The notes beneath the pieces are model-generated. The model worked only from the letters and a program-made list of their open reading frames with translations. It had not been told where the DNA came from and did not search any database. 64,000 nucleotides of DNA from Dendrobium chrysotoxum (Eukaryota > Streptophyta > Magnoliopsida > Asparagales > Orchidaceae): positions 24,421,774 through 24,485,773 of the forward strand of contig CM034314.1 of assembly GCA_019925795.1 (NCBI GenBank), in the 5' to 3' direction. The position numbers were made by a program, and so were the translations under genes. Positions 34,465-46,140 of this stretch are shown one piece after another (the first letter of the stretch is position 1; every line of letters starts with the position of its first letter).

Positions 34465-34469
34465 TTTAT
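34465..34469. repeat. Target-site duplication TTTAT, left copy
   Basis: TTTAT directly precedes the 5' LTR and recurs at 45202-45206 after the 3' LTR. Confidence 0.9.
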
Positions 34470-35478
34470 TGATATATCACCAAAAAATTATTTTGATCGG
34501 GCACGAATCTCAAGGAAAAACTCAAGTTGGAAACTTCAAAAATTAATTTGGAGACTATTTAAACTCCGATTTCAGCAAGCCTATAGTCAAACTGAGTGTC
34601 TCGAAAATACGAACCCAACGACACCAAACTTGACTCAATCCGAGCCCAAATGAGTCCAAATCAAGTACCTGAAGCACTGTTGGAAACCTCGAACACCAAT
34701 TTGAGTTACCAAACGGTCTTCAATTTTGATGAGCTTATAGTCGAATCGAGCGGCTCGACGAGACGAACCCAACGAGCCCAAGATCACAGAATTTTGATAC
34801 CATTAAGCCCTTAAAATATTCAATAAATGGTTCACGATCAAGGGATTCAATATCAGTCGTTCATCCGGATCACTCCTTATTTGCCCCTGATCCCTCATCT
34901 ATTTACAGGCTATGCCACTCCAGAAAAACTATAAATAGCCCCTCATTTCTCTTGAGAAGGGACCTAAGCCAAGAAGACAAGAAGAGAAGAAGAAGAGAAG
35001 AGAAGTCTAAGAGGGAATAGCTCCTCCTCGACCACCGCTGGAACACCGTCGAAACTCTGCTGGAACACCACCGGGACCCCGCCGGAACATCGTCGGAACA
35101 CCGTTGGGCGCCCGAAGGATGCCGGAGCTCGGCCCGACGTCAGAGTAACGTCATAATTCTGGCCAACTTCCAAGCGACGCGGGAATTCTGTCGGACACCC
35201 GAGTGACGTCGAAACTCTGCTTGGCCTTGTAATCAACTTTCAATACTCATTGTAATCTGATCTTCCTGAATTTCAAGGATGAATCAGTCTCCTGTATTTC
35301 AAACAATGCTAGTGGAACTCTTTCAACTGGGCGTGGTCCCGTGATTTTTTTCCTTTACATGGTTTTCCATGTAAAAATCTTGGTGTTACTATTTCAATTC
35401 TGTTTGTGTGCTAGATATACGTATAACGCTGAGACGAAAATTTAAACTCTATCACTGCATATATTTGAGTCTGCAACA
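34470..35478 (+). repeat. Tat element 5' LTR
   Basis: Starts TGATATATCACC and ends TCTGCAACA; partner 44196-45201. It has a TATA box CTATAAATAG at about 34929-34938, a GAAGA-rich leader (34970-35010) and a GC-rich stretch of CCGGAACACC-type repeats (35030-35110). Confidence 0.93.
34929..34938 (+). promoter_or_regulatory. TATA box of Tat LTR
   Basis: CTATAAATAG. The 3' LTR has TTATAAATAG at the same place (about 44655). Confidence 0.65.
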
Positions 35479-35479
35479 G

Positions 35480-35491
35480 TTTAGCGCCATC
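35480..35491 (+). other. Probable primer-binding site
   Basis: TTTAGCGCCATC starts two bases after the LTR. Plant gypsy PBS sequences commonly read TTTGGCGCC(A/G)TC. The matching tRNA was not checked. Confidence 0.45.
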
Positions 35492-35530
35492 TTTGAGAAC
35501 CTCTATCCCACACCTTCACATATTGCTACA

Positions 35531-36990
35531 ATGGTCAATGGGTGCAGCAGTCGCATCATTGGAGCTTCTCGCTCCAACTCTCACCAGTCCAGAAATCAGT
35601 CTATGAATCATTGACGCCTGGTATCTGCCTCTTTCTACCCCGGGGGGCAAAATGCACCTAGAGAAGGGACCTCGGGACCCTCCCTAGAAGAGAGAATTCG
35701 AAAGATGGAAGAATCTCAAAACGAGATCCTATAACTCCTGCGAGAGACTCAACAACCGACTCTAGCACCTCAGGAGGAGTTTCTTCTCCCTCAAGATCCA
35801 CCACATATCGAAGCTGTTCAAATCGAACATCTTCAAGCTGAGATTCCTCTTCCTCCACCCAGGAGGCGTTCGCAGTCACATCAAGATAACGAACTGGCTG
35901 ATACAGCAAGTTCTACCCATCCTTCGCACACAGATTGGCAGTCTCGCCTTCCTCAAGACCTCCCTGGGGAGTTAGCCCGACCTCACATTGCTGAGCTCCC
36001 TCGCAATGCCCTACACTATGAACTGCGACGATTGGTCCAAGAGGAGTTCCCTACAGGAGGTGTAAGGCAACCTCTTCGTTAGTGGGGCTTCCAAGAGTCG
36101 TCACCCTTAACAGAAGCCATTCTTCAACACCCTATTCCAGCTGGCTTTAAGCTACCAAGCATCGAGTCCTACGATGGGACATCCGACCCGTATGAGCACA
36201 TCGACCATTACAGGACCATCATGCATATTCAACGAGCCTCAGACGCACTCCTTTGCCAGGTTTTCCCTACCACTCTTAAAGGATAAGCTCGAATATGGTT
36301 CTATTCACTTCCAGCTGGAATGATCCCCACATTCGTCAAATTGGCCAAAGTATTTGTCAAACAGTTCATAGCCAACCGAAGAATTACTAAGAATTCTTCT
36401 CACCTTTTCGGGATCTGTCAAAATGAGGGAGAATCATTGAAAGAGTACTTTCAACGGTTTTCTATCGAGGCTCGACAGATTCCAGGAGTAGACCCAAAAT
36501 TGCTCAGAGGGGTCTTTCTTGGAGGCCTTTTTCCTGGCCCCTTCTATTCGACACACATGCGCGATACTGTTCATTCATATGTCGATTTGATCCATCATGT
36601 GGAGGCACAGATATCTGCAGATGAGGAAATAAATGCTCATAGAAAATAGTTTGAGCAAACCACTGGGAAGCGCAAGGGAGCACCTAAGGTGGATAATTCA
36701 TCATCACAACAAAAAAAGTAAGGGAAGAGTAATCTACCTCCTAGGGCCCATTGCCACGATGAGAACCTTGACAGGAGAAAGAATACACTCCGCTCAACAC
36801 ATCTCGAGCAAATGTGTTAATGGCGATTCAAGATCAGGACAAAGTGAAGTGGCTGCATCCTTTAAAGCCGAATACAGGAAATCAAGATCAGTACTGTCAC
36901 TTTCATCGTAGTCGTTGCCACACTACTGAAGCCTGTATGCAACTTAAGGATGAGATTGAAAGACTCATCCGTTAGAGCTATCTTCGGTAG
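35531..36990 (+). pseudogene. gag: Tat gag (Retrotrans_gag type), broken
   Basis: It encodes the structural protein. ATG 35531 starts MVNGCSSRIIGASR. In-frame stops follow at 35612, 35732, 36080, 36284 and 36647; several sit where CAA or CAG would fit. The capsid domain is clear (SYDGTSDPYEHIDHYR at about 36166, then FVKQFIANRR, HLFGICQNEGESLKEYF and FLGGLFPGPF). After a frame change between 36650 and 36890 a zinc-knuckle-like CHFHRSRCHTTEAC block (about 36895-36935) and LKDEIERLIR end the domain. Confidence 0.82.
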
Positions 36991-37059
36991 TTTATTGGGA
37001 ATCCACTTACCCGAGAAGAAGCTCATCCCACTGGGGGGCAAAATCAACCACAAAGATAA

Positions 37060-40000
37060 CCAATAAATAATAGGATAATGGTTGGCAAAATTGAAAGAAT
37101 CGCTGGAGGCCCCTTACTATCCAACCAAGTCTTTTTGACTGTGGAAGAAAACCCAACTCCAAAAAAGGCTTGTATCGATCATTCCATCACATTTGATGAT
37201 TCCGACCTAGAATGAGTAAAAACCCCCCATCAAGACTCGCTTGTCATTAACGCAGGCATAGGTGACCCATGTTATAATGTCAAAAAAATTCTTGTGGACA
37301 ACAGAAGCTCCGTAGATGTCCTGTTCAACTCTACTTTTCTCAACATAGGTCTTTCAACAGAAAAACTTCAACCTGCGGCAGGTCCTTTATATGGATTTGA
37401 TAATCGACCTGTATAAGCGGAAGGTATAATCAATCTCCCAATAGTACTTGGAGAATTTCCTCGATAAACTACACACTCCATTCAATTTATTGTGGTAAAG
37501 TCAGAATCGACTTATAACACTATCTTCGGGAGGCCGCTCTAGTCAATTTTTGGGATCATCGCCTCCATCCCTCACCTCAAGCTGAAGTTCCATACCCCAT
37601 CAGGAGTCGGTGTAGTATGCGGAGATCAGCAAATAGCACAAACCTGTTATCTTAGGCAGGTCAAGCCTCGTCCAACAGTTACCATGAGCATCGAGGACTT
37701 TGATCTACCGAGTGAAGATATCCCTTAGAGAGCTTCCCCTGTAGAAGATCTTACTACTGGATCTATATCTGAAGAGCATCCTTCAAAAATAGTGCAAATT
37801 GGATCACTTCTCTCAGATGACGAGAAGAAAAACTTTACAGATTTTCTACGAGAAAATCAGGATATTTTTGCATGGAGTCCAGCAGATATGCCCGGAATTG
37901 ACCCCAAAGTGATCGTTCACTCCCTCAAAGTCAATCCAATATACAAACCGATTATCTAGAAGAAATGAAACTTTGCACCAGATCGCCAGCAAGCGATTGA
38001 ACAATAAGTGGATAAACTTTTGAAAGCTGGATTTATACGAGAGGTGCACTATCCTACTTGGTTAACAAATGTTGTCATGATTCGGAAGGGGAGTGGAGCT
38101 TGGAGAATGTGTATAGATTATACTGATCTCAATAAAGCTTGACCAAAAGATAGTTTTCCGCTCCCTCGCATCGACCAGTTAGTTGATACCACCTCTGGTC
38201 ATCAGATGTTGAGCTTTATGGATACCTACTCCGACTATAATCAAATAAAAATGAATCCTGCTGATGAAGAAACAATAGCTTTTCAAACAGACAAAGGATT
38301 GTACTGCTACTGGGTGATGCCCTTCGGGCTCAAAAATGCTGGAGCAACTTATCAGCACCTCATGAATAAGGTTTTCAAAAGCCTTATTGGACGTACTATG
38401 GAAGTGTATGTGGACGATATGTTGGTAAAAAGTCTTGAAAAATCTCAACATATCTCTGACCTGAAATAATATTTCCACTTATTGAGACATTATAATATGC
38501 GACTCAACCCTGCTAAATATGCTTTTTGAGTCACTTCTGAAAATTTTTTGGAGTTTATGGTAACCCATAGAGGAATCAAAGCTAATCCAGAGAAGATCAA
38601 GGCGCTAAGAGACATGGTGCCGCCAAAGAACATCAAGGAGGTCCAAAGGTTGAATGGGAGAATTGCGGCACTATCTCGTTTCCTGGTACGTTCAGGAGAC
38701 AAATATTTGCCCTTCTTCAAGATACTTAGAGGAGCTCGTAGCTCTGGGTTCCAATGGACAGATGAATGTCAAGAAGCCTTTGAACAATTACGAAAGTATT
38801 TGGCATCCCCGCCACTACTTTCTAAACCAATACCAGGAGAGAGATTGTATTTGTATATGGCTGTATCTGTCCAAGCCATTAGTTCGATTCTGGTTCGAGA
38901 AGAAAATGCTGTACAACATCCTATTTACTATGTTAGTAAGATTTTATCTGAAATAGAGGGATGTTATCCTTTGGCAGATAAGACAGCATTGGAGTTAGTT
39001 TATTCTGCCAGAAAACTACGCCCTTACTTTCAAGCCCATTCAATTGAGGTTTACATGAATCTGCCACTAAAAAGCATTCTATAGAAGCCAGAAGCATCGG
39101 GCAGGCTTTTTAAGTGGTCTGTAGAACTGGGAGAATTTGATATCCACTACTTGCCTAGGCCCGATATTAAATCTCAAGCACTAGCAGATTTCATAGTTGA
39201 ATGTACCGTCCCGGTATCTGATGTACAACCAAGTGCTTCACCTTCTCCATGCTGGATGTTGTATGTCGATGGAGCTTCAGGAAGTTTCGGGGCTGGGGCT
39301 GGAAATTTATTAATCTCTCCACAAAAAGTTACCCTTGAGTACGGGCTCCGACTCAAGTTCCTGGCAACAAAAAACATAGCAGAATACGAGGCCCTTATTG
39401 CCGGATTAAGACTAGCAATTGACTGTGAGGTTCAGAGCTTAATAGTCCACACTGATTCCCAACTAGTCACCTCTCAGGTGGAGGGGGAGTTTGATATTCA
39501 CAATCCTCAACTGGCCCAGTATTATAGCATTGTGAAGTTACTCTTGGCCCGCATAAGAGAGTACAATATCATACATATTCCCCAAGAGCAAAATGTGAGA
39601 GCGAATGCTCTTTCAAAACTTGCTACATCAACAACAGGAGACATCTATAAGAGAAGGTGTATCGAGGAGATCCACTTTCCAAGCATTCAAGGTCCGTGGG
39701 TCATATAATCAATTGACGAGCCAAGAGAGATGTCTTGGATCGAACCCATCTTATCTTTTCTTAAAGATGGGGTGCTACCTGAAGAACCCATGGCTGCAAT
39801 ACGACTTCGAAGATAAGCCGCAAATTTCACCATTATTGGCAATGAGTTGTATAAGCGCTCCTTCACTGGGCCGTACCTCAAGTGTCTCCCACCATCAGAA
39901 GCTGATTACGCACTTCGAGAAGTTCATTCAGGAGTATGTGGAGAACATTTGAGAGGAAGAGCGTTGGCCTACAAGATTATGAGACAGAGATTCTATTGGC

Positions 40001-40971
40001 CTACAATGAAATAGGACGCACTTGAGTTTACACAAAAGTGTGAAAATTATCAATTGCATTCCAACCTCACCCATACACCCGCTCTAGAGCTCGCATCACT
40101 TCAAAGCCCATGGCCTTTTGCCCAATGGGGAATTGATATAATGGGACATTTTCTTATAGCTACTGGATAACAAAAATTTATTATTCTGGTTGTAGATTAC
40201 TTCACCAAATAGATGGAGGCAGAACCTTTGGCGAAAATTACTGAAGCAAATGCCAAGCAATTCTTATGGAAGAACATAATATGTCGCTTTGGCATTCCTG
40301 CAAGAGTCGTCATTGATAACGGAACGCAGTTCACCAGGAATATCTTTACATCTTATTGTAAAGATTTTCATATTCAGCTCGTTCACACAGCTGTTGCCCA
40401 TCCTCAAGCTAATGGGCAAACAGAGGTTACAAATCGAACAATCCTGAAAGGGCTGAAGACACGGCTGGGGAAGGCTAGGGGGCAATGGGCCGAAGAACTC
40501 TCCAATGTCCTCTGGGCTTATCGAACCACCGCTAGAACTCCTACAGGGAAAACCCCTTATAACCTTTGCTTTGGTACAGAAGCAGTCATACCGATTGATA
40601 TCAGAGTTCCTAGCCACAGAGTTCAGACTTTTGACTTCAATAACAATGAGGAAAGGCTTAATGCAAATTTGGATCTCTTCTCGGAAGCAAGAGATGAAGC
40701 CTCACTCAGAACTGCTGCATACCACCAAAGGATCGCCCGTCACTACAATCGCAGAGTGAAACCTCCCTCTATCTCCATTGGGGACTTAGTTCTACGAAGC
40801 ATCGAAGCCGCTGGAAAAGGCCCTCAGCGTAATAAGCTCTCCCCCCTCTTGGAGGGTCCTTATTTGGTAGCGGCTATAATCAAGCCTGGAACCTTCAAAC
40901 TGAAGGACGCTAGTGGAAAAATACTTTCCCGAACCTGCAACGTGGGCAACCTTCACAAGTACTACCAGTAG
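37060..40971 (+). pseudogene. pol: Tat pol: protease, RT, RNase H, archaeal-like RNase H, integrase (broken)
   Basis: One frame runs from about 37060 to TAG 40969-40971 with scattered stops. The protease motif ILVDNRSSVDVLF (37288) has Arg for the usual Gly of D-x-G. In RT, WRMCIDYTDLNKA (38102) and YVDD (38407-38418) are kept. Classical RNase H follows (QWTDECQEAFEQL, about 38754). The extra aRNH (MLYVDGASGSFGAG at about 39256, AEYEALIAGLRLA, VHTDSQLVTSQV) is intact in reading. Integrase keeps D (WGIDIMG, 40130), D (VIDNGTQF, 40311) and E (NGQTEVTNR, 40413), but its zinc finger has CENY for CxxC (about 40045). The last 252 codons are open, ending LHKYYQ. Confidence 0.92.
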
Positions 40972-41713
40972 GAGTTGATACTACTATCTGTCTATGTATT
41001 ATGTAGTAATGTTTATCTTGTATTTTGTCTTCTCCAGTAGTCGTGCTAAGTATCTTCAAAGTTTTTCGTACATCCCTTGTGTGTTGACTATAGAAAAACT
41101 TTTTTCCTGTGTCCCTAAGTTATTCTAGGGAACTATCATCTTATATTGTGCAGTAATGTGATATTCACTTTGTCGTGATACTATCTCTTCTCTCCAAACT
41201 CTTTTTCTGTGATTCGAGAAATACACAATCTATATTGAATCTCAATCACTGAATGATCAATCCCAAGGGGATTTAATCCGACCTCTTCCACACAGGTTCA
41301 TGCCATCAAGCAAAGGCTTTGACTAACAACCTCGGATAGGTCAAATATCCTAGGAGGATGTCTTGGATATCAAAGTCATTTGATGATCAATCCCAACAAG
41401 ACTTGATCTGACCTTTTCCAAACAGGTTAATATCACCAAGCATATGCTTTCACTAATAGCCCCGGATAGGCCAAAACCTTTAAAAAAAAGGGGGATATTT
41501 CACATTTGCTCAAGTCAAAAAGAACTTACTAAAATATTCTCATCCAAAATGAAATAAAACCAAGTAAATTTCATTTGCATGTGAGAAAAGAACATCAATG
41601 ACTTCTTTATATATCACTGAACATCGAGTACATCAAATAGAAACATTAACATCTAGCACACATACAATCACTAGAAAGGAAGCAAAGTGATACAAAATAA
41701 CATCAAAGTCATC
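40972..41713. other. Tat internal spacer between pol and antisense gene
   Basis: No coding content on either strand. A diverged duplication is visible: AATGATCAATCCCAAGGGGAT (about 41250) recurs as TGATCAATCCCAACAAGACT (about 41383), with the following CCTTTTCCA.ACAGGTTAAT-like sequence. Confidence 0.5.
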
Positions 41714-43390
41714 CTACAGAATCTCAACATCATCCTCGTCCTCCTCCAAGGCAAAAGCTCGCTGCAACTCACTCTCCAGCTCTTCACCACCAGAGTCTGA
41801 AGACACGTCACCAGAAGCCTGGCTAGGAGTCAACCCCTCGATCTCCGCTCTAGTCTTGCGATGTACTACACGTACGCCCTTCATAAAGCCCCTGATGAAG
41901 CCATCCTCTATGCACTCTGCCTCCAAGGCCTTCACCTCCACATCATAAATATGATTGCGAGCTTCCTGAATGTGGTCCTCAATGATTATCTTGAAAGCAT
42001 AAGATTTCTTGAACTCTTCAATAGCTGTAGATGGCAACTATTGGGCCTCCTTCTCGGACAGCACACTCTGAAGCCTCTTATTCTCAGCCTCAAGGATTTG
42101 CTGAGTCTTTTCCTGCTGCTTGATCGTCGTCTGTGCCTCCACCAACTCTATATGCAAATGATCCATCCGTTCATTCTGAGAAGAGACTGAAGTGATCTTA
42201 TTGGCCAACTCTGCTCTACACCCCTCAAGCTGATCCTCCACCACCTTCATCTCCTTTACTTTACTGTCATATTTCTTCTTGTACTCTCCCTGAAGATATT
42301 TAACCTTCACAAACTCTTTGTTCTAATCATTCAAAGTCTTGGTCAACTCAAGCTTGAAATCAGAATGCTGAGATAAGAGTATATCAGAAATATATTCCTT
42401 AAAAAATATAAAAAAGAGGAAGAAGTAAAAGAGAACTCACCAACTCCTCAGCCCGCCGACGGCCAATGCACTGATGGTTCAACACATCTTCTGGAATGTA
42501 TGACTTGGATGGAGAAACTCGAGGACCTTTGCTAACAACTGTCAAAACCTCATCTGCCTTCTTCTTCCTCAGTGCCTGCAAATCTTCCTCACTCCCTGGT
42601 CGCTTGGAGTGGCTCTTTTGGGGAACCACTTCTGAAACTCTAACAGACTTCTTCAATATTTACGCATGTGACCTCCCTGCTTGAGTAGATAATCCAACCT
42701 TGAACAAATACTCTTCATCTATGTATCTACTCAAGTAACGCATCTCGTAGTGTAGAGCGTCTAAATCAGGGAGCTTGAATATCCTCAACAAATCTTCTGC
42801 TCCAATGTGAAGGGGGACGGGTAACTCTATCAACTTCCCCCATTTCTCCTGAAGACCCCAATCATTATGCACATAAAAAAAATTGCTGATCCAACCTTTT
42901 GAGGGGTCTCGAGTGCAGATGTCCAACCACTTGGACCTGAAAGAAATGCATCCCTGCGCGTCGCTAAAGAGACGCCCCATCCAAGAAAGGCACTCTGAGG
43001 AAAGTACCACTCCACGGTCTCTAAAAAGCACGATCAGGTTCATCACGATCGACATGACTCTGTAGGAAATTGAGATAAGTACACCCCATAAATAGTCAGA
43101 ATATCAATCAGTTCAGAAGCAGGAGGAAATCGCAGCCCCACTCGCAAACTAAATTCATACACCGTCACATATCCCAGGGGAGGGAACCAGGCACGATCAG
43201 ATCTGGCCGGCACCTTCATCACCAAATCATTAGGAAAATGAAAATTTTTCCTAAATGAGATGAAAGAGTCCTCAGTGATGGTGGAAATCACATCGTCAAC
43301 CTTCGGCTCCTTTTGAATCCTCTTTGAAACTTCAGATCGTTGCGCAGGACGATCTTCCAAAGGATATTTAGAGGATGCAGGATCACCCAT
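41714..43390 (-). pseudogene. Antisense extra gene of Tat element (plant gypsy-type transposon domain)
   Basis: Minus strand, ATG 43390-43388 (MGDPASSKYPLEDRPAQRSE). The N-terminal half matches the plant gypsy-type transposon domain family (ITEDSFISFRKNFHFP, GYVTVYEFSLRVGLRFPP, about 43275-43100; KGWISNFFYVHNDWGL, about 42900). A one-base frameshift lies near 43050 and a stop at 42660. A likely splice donor follows RRRAEEL (GTGAGTTC on the minus strand, about 42440). The second half is a long coiled coil (42310-42040, one in-frame stop at about 42038) and an acidic tail ENDING in EDEDDVEIL at 41714. Antisense extra ORFs are known in the Tat lineage; their function is not established. Confidence 0.72.
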
Positions 43391-44178
43391 TTTGCTTCCT
43401 TTACTAAAGAGGGGTGCAAATCTAAGTAGGGAAAATCACCTATGAAAGACTACGGAAAGCCTCTAAAGTAGGAAGAAAAAGGGGAAAATTGGAGGGAGCT
43501 AGAGGGGAAGCCTCTAACTTCTGCGCAAAGGGAGGGGCGCTGAGTCAAGTAGGGAAAGTCACCTACTCAAAAATGGCGAAAGGCCTCAAAATGCCAAAAG
43601 CTAGAAAGCCAGAGTGAGAGGGAGATGTGGTACAAATTTTTATTACCCCAAGGAGGGTATTCATAGGATGAAAAGGGGAGAAAAAGAGATGGAAATATTG
43701 AAAAAAGAGGGGGGAAATGTTTGAAAATTGGAGGGATGAGGTTTCTAGAAGGTTTTCGAATTTTTCCGAATTTTTTCAGATTTTTTTTGGCTCAAAATCA
43801 GTTATTTTCAGATTTTATAAAAATAAATAAATAAAACAATTTTTGTGGGCCCCACAAAAAAAAAATAAAAAAGGGGGGCAACTGCTGCCGCGCGTCCCTT
43901 GCCCGCGCGCCCGCGCGGGCGCTGCCGGCCGGCCGGTTCGGCCGCCTACGCATTCTCGGGCTCCGATTTTGGGCCCGGACGGTCCAAATCGGACATTTTT
44001 GGGGTCCCCGGACAAATTTTTTGACATTTCGGACTCAATTTTGACACTTTCGGAACTCAACGAGGCCTCTACAATCGAGTTTGAACAAATTAATATCTTT
44101 TGGAACGCAGTTTTTTGCGATTCGACCATTATAAAGCGTCAAGATAAGTATTTTCGCACTTCTGGAGCTTCGACGTCT
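43391..44178. other. Region between antisense gene start and PPT, with GC-rich palindromic block
   Basis: On the minus strand this is upstream of the antisense gene and would hold its promoter and leader. It contains a CpG-dense block (43880-43995) with GCGCCCGCGCGGGCGC and GGCCGGCCGG palindromes. A minus-strand TATAAAAT-like motif lies near 43815-43825. ORFs across the GC block are stop-poor by composition only. Confidence 0.4.
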
Positions 44179-44193
44179 GAAAATAGGGGGGCA
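44179..44193 (+). other. Polypurine tract of Tat element
   Basis: GAAAATAGGGGGGCA lies directly before the 3' LTR start at 44196. Confidence 0.75.
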
Positions 44194-44195
44194 AC

Positions 44196-45201
44196 TGATA
44201 TATCACCAAAAAATTATCTTGATCGGGCACGAATCTCGAGGAAAAACTCAAGTTGGAAACTTCAAAAATTAATTCGGAGACCATTTAAACTCCGATTTCA
44301 GCAAGCCTATAGTCAAACTGAGCGTCTCGGAAATACAAACCCAACGACACCAAATTAGACTCAATCCGAGCCCAAATGAGTCTAAATCAAGTACCTGAAG
44401 CGCTATTAGAAACCTCGAATAGCAATTTGAGTTACCAAACAGTCTCCGATTTTGACAAGCTTACAGTCAAATCGAGTGGCTCGACGAGACGAATCCAACG
44501 AGCCCATGATCGTAGAATTCTGATACCATTAAGACCTTAAAATGTTCAATAAATAGTTCATGATCAAGGGATTCAATATAAGCCGTTCATCCAGATCACT
44601 CCTTATTTTCCCATGATCCCTCATCTATTTACGGGCTATGCCACTCCAGAAAATTTATAAATAGCCCCTCATTTCTCTTAAGAAGGGACCTAAGCCAAGA
44701 AGAGAAGAAGAGAAGAAGAGAAGAGAAGTCTATAAGGGAATAGCTCCTCCTTGACCACTGCCGGAACACCGCTGGAACTCTGCCGGAACACCACCGGGAC
44801 CCCGCCAGAACATCGCCGGAACACCGCTGGGCACCCGAAGGACGCCGGAACTCGGCCAGACGCCAGATTAACGTCATAATTCTGCCCAACTTCCAAGTGA
44901 CGCCGGAATTCTGTCGGACACCCGAGTGACGTCGGAACTCTGCTTTGGCTTGTAATCAACTTTCAATACTCATTGTAATCTGATCTTCCTGAATTTCAAG
45001 GACGAATCAGTCTCCTGTATTTCAAATAATTCTAGTGGAACTCTTTCAACTGGGTGTGGCCCCGTGGTTTTTTCCCTTTCTAGGGTTTTCCACGTAAAAA
45101 TCCTGGTGTTACTATTTCAATTCTATTTGTGTGCTGGATATACGTATAACGCTGAGACAAAAATTTAAACTCTATCACCATGTATATTCGAGTCTGTAAC
45201 A
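44196..45201 (+). repeat. Tat element 3' LTR
   Basis: Partner of 34470-35478, with the same start TGATATATCACC and end TCTGTAACA. TTTAT follows at 45202-45206. Confidence 0.93.
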
Positions 45202-45206
45202 TTTAT
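45202..45206. repeat. Target-site duplication TTTAT, right copy
   Basis: Identical to 34465-34469. Confidence 0.9.
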
Positions 45207-45222
45207 ATAATCATCATATTTA

Positions 45223-46140
45223 CACTACAGGAAAACCCGTTATTACCGGCGGACCTAATCCGTCGATAAGTTCAAAATTTTGACAGAAAAATGATGTTTC
45301 CAGCGCATTTCCATCGAATTTCCTTAAGACGGTAATATGCGCGTCGGAAAAAACTTTCATCGTATTTACTATGATGAAAATATTTTATGCGGCATTTCCG
45401 GTGCATAACCGACAGAAAAGTTAATGTGGTTACGTCGTTCCATCTTAGCAAGTTTCGGTGTTTAATCTGTCGAAAATACCGGCGTATTAATACGTCGGTA
45501 TCTCCGACAAAAATTACGTCGCTGTATACGTCGCAAAAGTATCCGACGAACATAACCGGCACATTTTTTGCCGACACGCTGGCGTATAAAATACATCAAA
45601 AATTGATAATTAATTCATTATATCGTGGTTTCTAGCGGATTACCGGTGTATTATCCGTCGGAATCCTGTACCAGAAATTTAAAAAAATACCTTGCCACAC
45701 AACAATCAATTTTCCACACCTCCAGTAGTAAAATTCAATAATATTCATAACTTCTACTCATCAAACAACTACTCATAATCATAAACATCACAAAATAATC
45801 AAAACAACATCAAATATTTAAAAACATCAATTGTTCATTAATATCAACACATTGTTCATTAACTTCATCAAATGTTCATGATATTAAAAAAATTCATACA
45901 AAACTGAAAGTTCATATCAAACAACTATGCAGAATCCGTCGACTCATCATCCCCTGTAGCTACCTCCTTTTCACTCGACTGCTCCCTCATTTTGCGCATT
46001 TCATCCAACAATTACTTGTGTTGTGCCTGCATCTGCATCTGTATCTATGTCTGGAACTGCACTTGCCAATCAACTTGTGATTTCCTTACTTGGTCTTATT
46101 TATAAGCTTTTTGTTGCTAAGTGTCTTATGAGGGAGCATA
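45223..46140 (-). mobile_element. Terminal segment of a CACTA (En/Spm) transposon
   Basis: A perfect CACTACAGGAAAAC terminus starts at 45223. CCGTCG/CGACGG subterminal motifs fill 45240-45660 (CCGTCGATAAG, CCGTCGAAAATACC, TACGTCGGTATC, CCGTCGGAATCC). The interior carries the end of a minus-strand transposase-type ORF. The other end is missing: the sequence runs into a Sirevirus-like LTR fragment near 46140. Confidence 0.75.
45925..46140 (-). pseudogene. CACTA transposase-family ORF, C-terminal fragment
   Basis: On the minus strand, reading toward 45925, it gives RKSQVDWQVQFQ, a Gln/Met-rich coiled-coil segment (IQMQMQAQHK), LLDEMRKMREQS and an acidic tail GDDESTDSA with stop at 45927-45925. 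This is the pattern at the end of plant Ptta/En/Spm-type transposase proteins. There are several in-frame stops, and the upstream part is lost. Confidence 0.6.

Larger units (their letters stand above)
34470..45201 (+). mobile_element. Ty3/gypsy LTR retrotransposon, Tat lineage, full length, inactive
   Basis: 10.7 kb: 5' LTR 34470-35478, gag from 35531, pol to 40971, antisense extra gene 43390-41714, PPT 44179-44193 and 3' LTR 44196-45201, with TTTAT on both sides. The domain order is PR-RT-RH-aRNH-IN. The second, archaeal-like RNase H after the classical one and an antisense gene before the 3' LTR are Tat-lineage features. The LTRs differ at something like 7-8 percent of the positions compared by eye, nearly all transitions. 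gag and pol both carry stops. Confidence 0.93.

Noticed and set aside
43843..44358. 171-codon ORF across the GC-rich block and LTR start
   Set aside because: Stop-free because of GC-rich composition and crosses the PPT/LTR boundary; no domain.
45272..45635. ORFs in the CACTA terminal region
   Set aside because: They translate the subterminal CCGTCG-type repeats on both strands, which is regulatory transposon sequence.
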